Assembly: GCA_017451695.1 (NCBI GenBank)
Contig: JAFTNW010000007.1
Span: forward strand, 1 to 63,110
From: Bacteroidaceae bacterium
Lineage (GTDB): Bacteria > Bacteroidota > Bacteroidia > Bacteroidales > Bacteroidaceae
Reading direction: 5' to 3'
DNA: 63,110 nt
How positions within the stretch are numbered: position 1 is the stretch's first letter; each line of letters begins with the position of its first letter. Positions 30,258 to 40,385 of the stretch are shown in pieces. The position numbers were made by a program, and so were the translations under genes. Under the pieces are notes generated by a model. The model was given only the letters and a program-made list of their open reading frames with translations. It was not told the DNA's origin and searched no databases.

Positions 30258-30634
30258 TGCAGCTGATGATGGAAGATGTTTCTATTACAAAAGATAATGT
30301 AGAGTATTACCTGTTATATGCAGCCTGCCCTTGTTTGAGAGAGGGACGTCCATTCATTCCTGCTTATTGGCATCATAATAATTGTGGAGGTAAAATGTAT
30401 ATCGGTGATAATGCTTTTGTTTACTGTGAAAATTGCGGAGAAACAATACCTCTGGTAAATTGTAGATTCTTGTGTCCCGAATGTCAACCTTTTTCTAAAG
30501 GTCACTTCATTGAACGCACTGACATAAAATATATTGGTACAGCTCTGGCTATGTTAGGAATGTTTTGTGATTGCGATCTTGTGTGGTTGAACCGTATAAC
30601 CAAAGCTATCATTCAGCAATGTGAGGATGAATAA
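30257..30634 (+). CDS. Small zinc-ribbon protein B
   Basis: A 125-residue paralogue of protein A with the same order: KDNVEYY, CPCLREGRP, YWHH, CENCG, CPEC. The first Cys pair is spaced C-P-C instead of C-P-I-C, so that site may differ. Alternative starts exist at 30266 and 30269. The AAA+ gene follows 17 bases later. Confidence 0.7.
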   Translation: MQLMMEDVSITKDNVEYYLLYAACPCLREGRPFIPAYWHHNNCGGKMYIGDNAFVYCENCGETIPLVNCRFLCPECQPFSKGHFIERTDIKYIGTALAMLGMFCDCDLVWLNRITKAIIQQCEDE

Positions 30635-30651
30635 TGTAATAATATAATAAC

Positions 30652-32103
30652 ATGAAATTTACAATATTAAAATATAAGGCATACGACAACCACTACGATC
30701 TATCTCCGCACGGAATGACCGCTTGGGTGTTAGAAGACGATTGGAATAAATTCCTTAAGGATTATCCTATGTATAGAAATGAAATGGCAGAGTTCTTTGT
30801 CAGAATAGAGTCATGCAATCCGCAGGAATTAAGTAAGTGCGTACTATTTTCAAAAGTAGGAAAACTGCCCAGAGGAGCGAGATATACAGCCGAAGGTGCT
30901 GGGTATATATGGCTCCCTAAAGAAGTAATGCCACAAAAGGATAGTACAACGAACAAGCGCTCGGGGGTTGAGGTTTCCGTAGTTGATATCTTGGATTTCC
31001 CAGCAGCATCGTCTATTACAATACAAGTGACTGAAGATGAGGTTGAGACCTGGTCGGAAAAAGATTTTGAAGTGGCAGAAAAAGATCTGCGAACGCAAAT
31101 CAATCTATGCTGTATGCAGCAAAAACTTTTCTTCAGTAGATCTGTCAAAGATGCCGTGGTTGGAAAATTTATAGAGGTTGTGCCGAAGCCAATTACAGAT
31201 GACACCCCATTTAGAATTACTTCAGATACTAAAATTGAAATTAAAGGTAAGCCTCTAAATCCGCAGCAGGTTATTGATTTCTCTAAAATTGGAGGTCAAA
31301 AAAAGGTTGTTGAAGAATTGCGTCAACTGATACAGTTGCCAATGAACTATCCTGAATATTTTTCTAAATTTGGTATCAAACCGCCCAAGGGAGTATTGTT
31401 GTATGGCCCTCCTGGTAATGGAAAAACTATGATTGCTCGAGCGGTTGCTCAATCTTTTGGTGCAGCATTCATTGAAATCGATTTATCAGATGCATTGCAG
31501 AAGTATAAAGGAGTCGGTGAGTACAATCTCGGAAAAAAGTTCGAAGAGGCAGAACGAAAAAGAAATGCAGTCATTTTTATTGATGAGATAGATTCAATTG
31601 CATCTATTAGAGCCGTAGATAGCGAACAACATGAGATATCGTTAGTAGGTAAACTTCTCTCTCTAATGGATGGTATTAAATCTAGTCATAGAGTCTTTGT
31701 TATAGGTGCAACTAATAGGCTTTCTGCTATAGATCCAGCACTTAGACGACCAGGGCGATTTGATAAGGATATTGAGGTGCCTCAGCCAGATTGTGAGTCA
31801 AGGTTTGATATTTTGTGTAAGTATGTTAAGTGGCAAGATAAGACCATCTTTGAGGAAGATGTGGATGATGTTTATCTAAAAGAACTATCAGCAAAAATTG
31901 ATGGATTTTCAGGTGCTGATATTTCGGTTTTATATGCAGAAACAGCGATGTCTGCAATAAGACGTAATTTACAGATGGATAATTCAGGAAAAGCATTTAT
32001 GACCAAGGACGCTGAAAATATATTAATATCTAAAGATGATTTTGAAGCAGCTAGATTAGTGATAAAAAGCACCGAACAAAGAACTTTGGAGGCAAATAAA
32101 TAA
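30652..32103 (+). CDS. Cdc48-like AAA+ ATPase
   Basis: The 483-residue protein has one AAA+ module: Walker A GPPGNGKT at 252-259, Walker B IFIDEID at 308-314, sensor 1 GATNR near 352 and the arginine fingers in RRPGRFD near 365-371. The first 210 residues look like the Cdc48/VAT N-domain, ending in the characteristic TPFRITSDTKIEIKGKPL segment. This is a protein unfoldase layout, with one AAA ring instead of Cdc48's two. Position beside a caspase-like protease and zinc-ribbon proteins suggests unfolding or targeting of substrates; that is inference. Confidence 0.88.
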   Translation: MKFTILKYKAYDNHYDLSPHGMTAWVLEDDWNKFLKDYPMYRNEMAEFFVRIESCNPQELSKCVLFSKVGKLPRGARYTAEGAGYIWLPKEVMPQKDSTTNKRSGVEVSVVDILDFPAASSITIQVTEDEVETWSEKDFEVAEKDLRTQINLCCMQQKLFFSRSVKDAVVGKFIEVVPKPITDDTPFRITSDTKIEIKGKPLNPQQVIDFSKIGGQKKVVEELRQLIQLPMNYPEYFSKFGIKPPKGVLLYGPPGNGKTMIARAVAQSFGAAFIEIDLSDALQKYKGVGEYNLGKKFEEAERKRNAVIFIDEIDSIASIRAVDSEQHEISLVGKLLSLMDGIKSSHRVFVIGATNRLSAIDPALRRPGRFDKDIEVPQPDCESRFDILCKYVKWQDKTIFEEDVDDVYLKELSAKIDGFSGADISVLYAETAMSAIRRNLQMDNSGKAFMTKDAENILISKDDFEAARLVIKSTEQRTLEANK

Positions 32104-32105
32104 AA

Positions 32106-32420
32106 GTGAGTACAAGAAAATTTAACTTATATATGCCTTGCCCCAAATGCGTGAATGAATATACACGCATTCATTTAGAACAATGGACACATGGTGGAAA
32201 TTGTAATGGTCGCTTACTTATAGACAGTAATGCGATTGTTCATTGTGAAAAATGTGGGAAGACCGCACCGCTTTCTAAGATGAGGATTACTTGCGATAGC
32301 CATAAGCACATAAATGCGAGTGCTTCCCGAACGGAATTTGCTTCAGCCGTATCAATAGGCTGTATTGGGGTTATCGATAATAAAATTCATTGGTTCAAGA
32401 GTATTTTGGACCATATTTAG
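32106..32420 (+). CDS. Small zinc-ribbon protein C
   Basis: A 104-residue protein starting at GTG, 2 bases after the AAA+ stop. It has CPKC near residue 12 and CEKCG near 52 and shares the order of Cys pairs with proteins A and B, and the C-terminal region is also similar in layout (SIGCIGVIDNKIHWFKSIL). It is a third, more diverged paralogue. Confidence 0.65.
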   Translation: MSTRKFNLYMPCPKCVNEYTRIHLEQWTHGGNCNGRLLIDSNAIVHCEKCGKTAPLSKMRITCDSHKHINASASRTEFASAVSIGCIGVIDNKIHWFKSILDHI

Positions 32421-32431
32421 TTAATGTTATT

Positions 32432-32614
32432 ATGAAAAATTATTCAACATACGAACTCCCTGATGGAGGGCTATATTTTGGAGAGTTAGATGCCAATGGT
32501 CTCCCTCATTCAGAAAGAGCTACATGTACCTGGCCGAATGGTACATCGTATATAGGTTCATGGGTGAAAGGAAAAATGTCTGGTGTTGGAACCTTTATGA
32601 GTCTGGATTGGTAA
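32432..32614 (+). CDS. MORN-repeat N-terminal part of a frameshifted protein
   Basis: A 60-residue reading frame with two MORN repeats (YFGELDANGLPHSERATC, YIGSWVKGKMSGVGTF). It then goes out of frame and stops at 32614. The next MORN repeat (KYRGYWWNGEL) continues one base earlier in register, in the frame of the caspase domain. The simplest reading is a single-base shift near 32592-32600, at a T run that would restore fusion if one T were added. MORN repeats bind membrane lipids in some proteins. Confidence 0.6.
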   Translation: MKNYSTYELPDGGLYFGELDANGLPHSERATCTWPNGTSYIGSWVKGKMSGVGTFMSLDW

Positions 32615-33405
32615 AATACAGGGGCTATTGGTGGAATGGAGAGTTGTTACATGTTTTTGGAACAGAAGAGCCACCTAAACCAGAAGCCAACCTTCCCAAA
32701 AATAAAAATAAGATTGCAGCATTGTTGGTTGGATGTAATTATGAAAATTCTGAATCTCCACTATCTTGCTGTATTAATGAGGTTACAGAAATAGGTAGCA
32801 AACTTTCTCAAATTGGCGTTGATGTCACAGTATTAAAGAATGCAACAAAAGAAGAAATAGAAAGAGGCTTAACAGCCCTGGCTCAGAAAGATACCAACTA
32901 TGAACATGCTTTGTTCTATTTCTCAGGACACGGCGCTATTTATGGGGGGTATCACTTGTTGCAAGATATAAATTTTGTTCCAATGGCGTTGGAGATAGGG
33001 GTGTTGTCTGCATTATCGGAGGCTAAATTTAAGAATTTGATTATTGTGCATGATGCATGTAATGTAATTGTACCAATTACACAAGAGGATATAGACAAAA
33101 TTCATGATCGTGATAAAATGCTTACGGGCAATCATTGGCATGCTAGGAATATATTATATGCATTTTCATCTCTCAATGGTAATCCGTCATTTGCTACGAC
33201 GAATAGTCATTTGGGAATGTTTGCTTTGGCTTTCATTGAGAATATTCAAAAAAGAGACCTTCCTATACTTGAAATGTTTGATAATATTACACAATTTGTA
33301 ATTGAATATTCTAAAAGAAATCATGATGGGCGTATCATTGAAACTCCTAATATAAGTAAAACAATGTTTGATGACGATTTGTGTTTCTATTGTCCCGAAG
33401 TGTAA
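32524..33405 (+). CDS. Caspase-like (C14) peptidase, C-terminal part of the frameshifted MORN fusion
   Basis: The frame is open from 32524, but the first 24 or so residues are the MORN segment read out of frame; the true sequence begins near ESGLVKYRGYWWNGEL (about 32600). The peptidase domain has the His of YFSGHGA (codon 32929) and the Cys of VHDACNV (codon 33058), plus the upstream strand KIAALLVGCNYENS. Such proteins cleave after basic or acidic residues and act in cell-death or defence circuits. If the frameshift is real, the protein would need an internal start or frameshifting to be made. Confidence 0.75.
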   Translation: MYLAEWYIVYRFMGERKNVWCWNLYESGLVKYRGYWWNGELLHVFGTEEPPKPEANLPKNKNKIAALLVGCNYENSESPLSCCINEVTEIGSKLSQIGVDVTVLKNATKEEIERGLTALAQKDTNYEHALFYFSGHGAIYGGYHLLQDINFVPMALEIGVLSALSEAKFKNLIIVHDACNVIVPITQEDIDKIHDRDKMLTGNHWHARNILYAFSSLNGNPSFATTNSHLGMFALAFIENIQKRDLPILEMFDNITQFVIEYSKRNHDGRIIETPNISKTMFDDDLCFYCPEV

Positions 33406-33424
33406 TTTTATGCAGTAAGAAATT

Positions 33425-34045
33425 ATGGGAGTAATGTATTTTCCCGATGAAGTGCCCAAAGATTCTAATAAAGCTAATTCTTCGTGCCTAATCAAGGGGT
33501 GTTTGAGTATGTTATTCGGCATGATGATGTTATTAATATATGTAGTCTATTGTGTATTTTTGTGGGAGCCACCGAAACAGGAACAAAATAAAACGATAGA
33601 GCAATTAAAAAAAGAAATAGAACCTTTTGATGAGAAGAATACAAGGTGTGAGATATCTAAAGTATGGCTTGGAGATGACTGGGGACTAAGTAAAAATCTA
33701 TATGGCGATACAGTAAAAGGGTTTTATATTCATGTTAATTTAGAGATTGAAAATCATATTGGCAAGGTTTTTAAGGTGTTGGCATTTTTGTATGATAATA
33801 ATAGTGGAAAATATATAAGGGGAAAGTCTGATAAATACCAGGCAGACGATGGTAGCATGTTTGTACAGGTAAATGTGGAGGCTGTTTATGAAGTCTCAAA
33901 ATGGAGAAATTTAACTTTATTCGTTCCATATGATGAGTTGGATTGTCAAAGCAATGCTAATATTACATGTGTAGTGATTGTGCGTGATATGGATAATAGA
34001 GATTTTGAACGGAATGAAAGTCTGAAATTTCGTTTAGCCCCTTAA
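33425..34045 (+). CDS. Membrane-anchored unknown island protein (last gene)
   Basis: A 206-residue protein. A short N-terminal tail is followed by one membrane helix (LFGMMMLLIYVVYCVFLW, about residues 30-48). The remaining 150 residues look like a beta-sandwich (VKGFYIHVNLEIENHIGKVF, LTLFVPYDELD) similar in layout to DUF4352/DUF5067-type domains. I do not recognise an exact family. It ends the island; an IS remnant starts 58 bases later. Confidence 0.65.
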   Translation: MGVMYFPDEVPKDSNKANSSCLIKGCLSMLFGMMMLLIYVVYCVFLWEPPKQEQNKTIEQLKKEIEPFDEKNTRCEISKVWLGDDWGLSKNLYGDTVKGFYIHVNLEIENHIGKVFKVLAFLYDNNSGKYIRGKSDKYQADDGSMFVQVNVEAVYEVSKWRNLTLFVPYDELDCQSNANITCVVIVRDMDNRDFERNESLKFRLAP

Positions 34046-34102
34046 GCAAATAATTGGGTATTGATTGAGCTTATTGGGTATATACTCATCGCGAAGATAC
34101 TG

Positions 34103-34471
34103 TTAATCTATGTAACCTATTTTTATGCCAATTATAAAGTCTATCGTCTGTGTTGCAAAGCTGCAATAGCTTGGTTTGATGTAAATAACGTGAGTTTGAT
34201 ATAATTTTATAACAAAGAAGTTGCCCGTCATTGATAAATTCCACATCAATGGCGGGTTTATTTTCAAAGAGGCAATATGCAGCAATGGCACTACCAACGC
34301 TTTTGAGATAAAGTTGTTGAACGAGCGATGACGTGAATGTCCGATCTGCGCAATATTCTTATGTTTATCATTGACCGTTTCTATAAGTGCGCGTTTTCTC
34401 AGACAAATCTTGTCGGCTGCAATTTTATGGAAATAGAAAATAGTATTATTTATGGACATAAAGGCTAACAT
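34103..34471 (-). pseudogene. Decayed IS982-family transposase fragment
   Basis: On the reverse strand, [20 protein letters not shown] and [13 protein letters not shown] match the C-terminal part of IS982-type transposases (the LRKR-IET and HSRHRS signatures). The match then continues in another frame ([20 protein letters not shown]) to the family ending, so there is at least one frameshift. The N-terminal catalytic region is absent. It is a dead remnant and marks the right border of the AT-rich island. Nothing else recognisable is present between 34046 and 34612. Confidence 0.75.
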
Positions 34472-34612
34472 TTCGTCCGAATTACTAACTCTTTTTTCTT
34501 ATAGAGCTGTAATTCGGGCGAAAAGTTTTTTAATAGTCCTAATAAGGTAGAGTGATAGATTTCGTGGCAGTTTCACTCTATACTATAAAACGAACAATAA
34601 AATTTAAGCGAT

Positions 34613-35044
34613 ATGTTGATTACAATTTCACTTTTGATTCTTGCTTACCTAATCATGGGTAAGGATATTTCAGGTCTTCTTGAGAAAGTTAAGAACATTG
34701 ATTGGCGTGGTAAAATTAACGCATTGATGGATAAGTTGCGCCCTTGGGCATTAAAAGCCGGTCGTGTGGCCACCCGTCCACTGTTGCAATTCTATTATGT
34801 AATGGACGATGACAATACATCAACTCTTGACCGTGTACTTATCTATGCAGCAATTTTCTACACTATTCTGCCTATGGATTTGATTCCAAGTGTTATTTAT
34901 AAGTTCTTGGGGGTATTGGACGATGGCGTTGCAATGCTCTATGTCTATAAGAAAATCAAAGATAAGATTACACCTGAAATCAATGCAAAGGTTGAGGACA
35001 CGCTAAACGAGTGGTTCGGTGTTGAGTATGAGTTAATAGAATAG
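34613..35044 (+). CDS. DUF1232 (YkvA-like) membrane protein
   Basis: A 143-residue protein. One hydrophobic segment at the N-terminus (LITISLLILAYLIMG) and the DUF1232 core LIYAAIFYTILPMDLIPSVIYKFLGVLDDGVAMLYVY (residues about 80-117). DUF1232 proteins are inner-membrane proteins of unknown function. It is the first intact gene right of the island. Confidence 0.8.
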   Translation: MLITISLLILAYLIMGKDISGLLEKVKNIDWRGKINALMDKLRPWALKAGRVATRPLLQFYYVMDDDNTSTLDRVLIYAAIFYTILPMDLIPSVIYKFLGVLDDGVAMLYVYKKIKDKITPEINAKVEDTLNEWFGVEYELIE

Positions 35045-35137
35045 TATTTCTATATACGAATCTTGTTGTTTGAAAAACTTTGGCGAAATTTAGCTTCGCT
35101 CGTTGACTTTGCAGTTTGCCAACTATCATGGCTGTTA

Positions 35138-35170
35138 TTTGTATATTTTACATGATAATTCATATATTTG
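35138..35170 (+). promoter_or_regulatory. Promoter for the secreted 322-residue protein
   Basis: TTTG (35138-35141), 21 bases, then TATATTTG (35163-35170), an exact Bacteroidota consensus, with the start codon 54 bases downstream. Confidence 0.65.
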
Positions 35171-35224
35171 CAATATGGTATGTCTAATGGTAATGAAAAT
35201 TAGGTAATAATTTAGTACGAGTAT

Positions 35225-36193
35225 ATGAAAATGTTTAGATTTGTTTTATTTGTATTTCTTTGTGTTATTCCTTTATGTGCTTCTGCCAGAAAATATTATG
35301 ATGCTGCAGCTTTTGATTTGGTAGGGCATGTGCGTTATATGTTGACAAGTACGGGAAGAATTTCTTTCAAGGAGGATGGTAGTTTGGATAAAGCAAATTC
35401 CACAGCTTTGAGCGAATACAAAAAGTATGCAATCTCTCGCTCAAAAGATGGCTATCCCGTAAAAATTGTTACTGATTTTGAAACTATATTGCTTGAATAT
35501 GATGATACACATAAATTGACGAAAAAAACTGTGCGTGGAACAAGTAATTACACAATTACTTATTATCGTGAATATTCCAAAATACTTAATTGGCAGAAAG
35601 AGACTTTCATGATGCTTGATGGGAGTAGAAAAAGTGATGTCAAAAAGTATTCTGTCTCTATTGATTCTCGTAACAATTGGATATCACGAAACGAGTTAGA
35701 AGCCCCTGAAACTGAAAAGGAAGAACGTTTTATGGCTTATTGGACAAGTCGTAAATACGAACGAGGTGAATCTGAAATAGATATCTTCTCTACATTATCG
35801 GCACCTTTGGAAATAGAAGGGTTTGATAAAATGCAACTGAAAGATATAAAGTGGGAATTAAAGGCACGTAAACTTAAATATAAAAGTTATCTTTCTCATT
35901 ATACTATTACAAACTATGGTAAAACGTATTATGGATACAATGTTACACCAGAATTCCATTGTTTAAAAAAGAAATCTACTCCTAGTGATTTTTCAATAAT
36001 AGTAAATCTACCTATGCGGATAGGTGAACATTATGAAGATATTGTTGCATTTATGATAAATGAGGCTACTGAACGTGGATACGAAGTGAAATTTGATAGA
36101 GTTCCTTATTTTATGTATAATGGATATTGTTGTAGGTTGTTTAGACATTATAATTATAGTGTGCGTCTGGAAATTAGTTTTAGAAAGTATTAG
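35225..36193 (+). CDS. Secreted hypothetical protein
   Basis: A 322-residue protein with a signal peptide (MKMFRFVLFVFLCVIPLCASA). The mature part is beta-rich and repetitive in character (TYYREYSKILNWQKETFMM, KKYSVSIDSRNNWISRNELE), like the RHS-like strands of some Bacteroidota exported proteins. I recognise no family. It has its own promoter and stands alone. Confidence 0.7.
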   Translation: MKMFRFVLFVFLCVIPLCASARKYYDAAAFDLVGHVRYMLTSTGRISFKEDGSLDKANSTALSEYKKYAISRSKDGYPVKIVTDFETILLEYDDTHKLTKKTVRGTSNYTITYYREYSKILNWQKETFMMLDGSRKSDVKKYSVSIDSRNNWISRNELEAPETEKEERFMAYWTSRKYERGESEIDIFSTLSAPLEIEGFDKMQLKDIKWELKARKLKYKSYLSHYTITNYGKTYYGYNVTPEFHCLKKKSTPSDFSIIVNLPMRIGEHYEDIVAFMINEATERGYEVKFDRVPYFMYNGYCCRLFRHYNYSVRLEISFRKY

Positions 36194-36464
36194 GTGTTAT
36201 GTGGGGCATCTTTCATTGCTAAAAGAAACTGAGAGATTAACGATGTACTGCAGAACATATGGATAAAACTGCATTGTTAATATTGTGTGGCATTGATGCA
36301 ATTAAAGTTTATTCCTGCATGATAATGTTTGATGTACTTTCTCTAAATGATATATTTGGCAAGGTTCTCTGCTTATTCTATAATGAAGAACATTATAAAA
36401 TTACACTTATGGTAATGCAACAAGAATAAAAATGGGTAACACTGTGTAAAATATTCAAGCAAGC
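36194..36464. other. Gene-free AT-rich spacer
   Basis: Between the secreted protein and the next promoter I see no convincing gene, RNA or strong hairpin. Codon-like patterns are absent and the composition is AT-rich. Confidence 0.5.
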
Positions 36465-36497
36465 TTGATATTTTCCGCTCGTTTGTTACTATCTTTG
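36465..36497 (+). promoter_or_regulatory. Promoter for the 137-residue lipoprotein
   Basis: TTG (36465-36467), 22 bases, then TATCTTTG (36490-36497), an exact -7 match, 64 bases before the ATG at 36561. This placement rules out the upstream in-frame start at 36465. Confidence 0.65.
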
Positions 36498-36560
36498 CAA
36501 TGGCGTTGCGCATGGTGGTGCAATGCAGTTGTTGTGTTTTTAATTTTAATTCAATATTTT

Positions 36561-36974
36561 ATGAAAAGATTTTTTCTTTTATCGTTGGTGGCAATGATGT
36601 TCGTTGCAACACTCATCACATCGTGCAGCATGCAGAGTATGACATTTAAGAACTTAGAGAAGAAGGGTTATATCATTGGACAGCTCACCCCTGCGCAGCA
36701 GGTTGAGATGGCTCCTTTGATGAAGGCTTTCCCTGCTTTTAATCTCAATGCCGAGGGTTATTTGGCATCGGAATATTCCATCTCTTATCTCTATGTTGCT
36801 ACAAATGAAACTTGGTTGGATTATGGAACTGCGCTCACAAATGCCGGTTTCTCAAAGATTGGTACCGGTTATGTGAAGATTGACAGAACTGCCGGTATCA
36901 CATACAATGTTACAGGAAAATCGGCCGGTGAGGGTTATATGATATTGACATTTACCAGCACTGTTTTGCAGTAA
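36561..36974 (+). CDS. Small lipoprotein
   Basis: A 137-residue protein from the ATG at 36561, with a lipoprotein signal (MKRFFLLSLVAMMFVATLITSC, Cys at residue 22). The mature part is alpha/beta (EKKGYIIGQLTPAQQVEMAP, LDYGTALTNAGFSKIGTGYV). I do not recognise a family. Its promoter lies 64 bases upstream. Confidence 0.7.
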   Translation: MKRFFLLSLVAMMFVATLITSCSMQSMTFKNLEKKGYIIGQLTPAQQVEMAPLMKAFPAFNLNAEGYLASEYSISYLYVATNETWLDYGTALTNAGFSKIGTGYVKIDRTAGITYNVTGKSAGEGYMILTFTSTVLQ

Positions 36975-37092
36975 TTTGTAAACACAAGGTATAGCCGAGT
37001 AATTTATGTGCGAGCTTCATCAGTTGCGATGAGGCTCGCTTTTTGTTTATTCTGTTCACGGATGTGCGGGTACAATGCATCTCTTACAATTC

Positions 37093-37159
37093 GTGGCGAA
37101 TATTCTTTGCGCTCGCTGCAAATAAAGCAAGCTTTTATTCGCTCGCTTTCGACATATTT
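37093..37159 (+). repeat. 67-bp direct repeat, copy 1
   Basis: Starts GTGGCGAATATTCTTTGCG and ends GACATATTT. It is repeated at 37170-37236 with one mismatch (AAGC versus AGGC near the middle). The two copies are 77 bases apart start to start. Confidence 0.85.
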
Positions 37160-37169
37160 GCCCCCAACG

Positions 37170-37236
37170 GTGGCGAATATTCTTTGCGCTCGCTGCAAAT
37201 AAAGCAGGCTTTTATTCGCTCGCTTTCGACATATTT
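37170..37236 (+). repeat. 67-bp direct repeat, copy 2
   Basis: Second copy of the unit at 37093-37159, between the lipoprotein and ligA. No protein-coding signal supports this stretch. Confidence 0.85.
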
Positions 37237-37297
37237 TACTAACTTCGCGTGAGAATAAGGGGTGGGGCATATGCCTCCTTCCCCCGCTAAAATTTAA

Positions 37298-39313
<2,016 letters not shown>

Positions 39314-39491
39314 CGATTGTCGGTTAATGTATATTGCCGATAAAGAAACCGTGCTTGCAATTTTTATTTTTGTCGCAATTTGTTCGGCCTTTTAATAAAA
39401 TTATATCTTTTCTTTGATAATTGTTGTTAAAAGATTCTGTATTTGGCGATATTTGATGTAATTTTGCAAAGAAAAATATTTATAATAGTTT

Positions 39492-40376
39492 ATGATGCCA
39501 AAAAGATTTACCGGAGCGGGTGTTGCAATAATTACACCCTTTACGCAAACGGGCGAGGTTGATTACCCTGCTCTTGATGCCCTGGTGCAGATGCACCTTG
39601 ATTGCGGAACCGATTTTCTCTGCGTTCATGGAACAACCGGAGAAACCCCCACGCTAACCATCGAGGAGAAACGTGAAACACGAAAGCGCATCATAAAACA
39701 GGTGAATGGTCGCATTCCCATCATGCTTGGCGTTGGCGGAAACAACACCATGGCCGTGGTAAACGAACTGAAAACAGAGGATCTCACAGGCATAGATGCA
39801 ATACTCTCCATTGTTCCTTATTATAATAAGCCCACACAAGAGGGTATGTATTGCCACTTCAAGGCAATAGCTGAGGCCACCGAGCTGCCGATATATCTAT
39901 ATAATGTTCCCGGGCGCACAGGGGTGAACATGCTCCCCGAAACAACAGTGCGTTTGGCGCGCGAGTGCAAGAATATCGTAGGGTTGAAGGCTGCGTCGGG
40001 CAATCTGCAACAGATATCCCGCCTCATTGATATAAAGCCTGCCGATTTCGATGTCCTCTCGGGCGACGATGCTCTCACCGTAGATATAATGAAAATGGGT
40101 GGAGTAGGTGTTATTTCTGTCTTCTCCAACGCATTCCCCTCGCAGTTGGTGGAGCTGGTGCGTGCAATGGAGAAAGGCGATGTGGAAAAGGCTCGTCTTT
40201 TGAACGACAAGTACACCGAAATTTTCCGTCTGCTTTTTGTCGATGGCAATCCTGCCGGTGCAAAAATTGCGCTTAACATCATGGGCAAATGCGAAAATGT
40301 GCTTCGCTTGCCACTTGTGCCGGTAAGTTCTTCCGTCGCAGCCGAGATGGCGCAAGCGATAAAGGCATTGCAATAA
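39492..40376 (+). CDS. dapA: 4-hydroxy-tetrahydrodipicolinate synthase
   Basis: Condenses pyruvate with aspartate semialdehyde in the lysine/diaminopimelate pathway. The 294-residue TIM barrel has GTTGETPTL near residue 42, the YYNKPTQEG segment and the Schiff-base lysine in IVGLKAASGN near 165. The next gene starts 9 bases after the stop. Confidence 0.95.
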   Translation: MMPKRFTGAGVAIITPFTQTGEVDYPALDALVQMHLDCGTDFLCVHGTTGETPTLTIEEKRETRKRIIKQVNGRIPIMLGVGGNNTMAVVNELKTEDLTGIDAILSIVPYYNKPTQEGMYCHFKAIAEATELPIYLYNVPGRTGVNMLPETTVRLARECKNIVGLKAASGNLQQISRLIDIKPADFDVLSGDDALTVDIMKMGGVGVISVFSNAFPSQLVELVRAMEKGDVEKARLLNDKYTEIFRLLFVDGNPAGAKIALNIMGKCENVLRLPLVPVSSSVAAEMAQAIKALQ

Positions 40377-40385
40377 CCATCCATA

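Noticed and set aside
32585..32605. Programmed -1 frameshift joining MORN and caspase parts
   Set aside because: No X-XXY-YYZ heptamer and no clear downstream hairpin; a base change or error is simpler, although it remains open.
36465..36560. Longer start of the small lipoprotein
   Set aside because: It would place the promoter inside the coding region and a signal peptide in the middle of the protein.
37093..37236. CRISPR array
   Set aside because: Only two 67-bp copies with a 10-base gap; no spacers, no cas genes.
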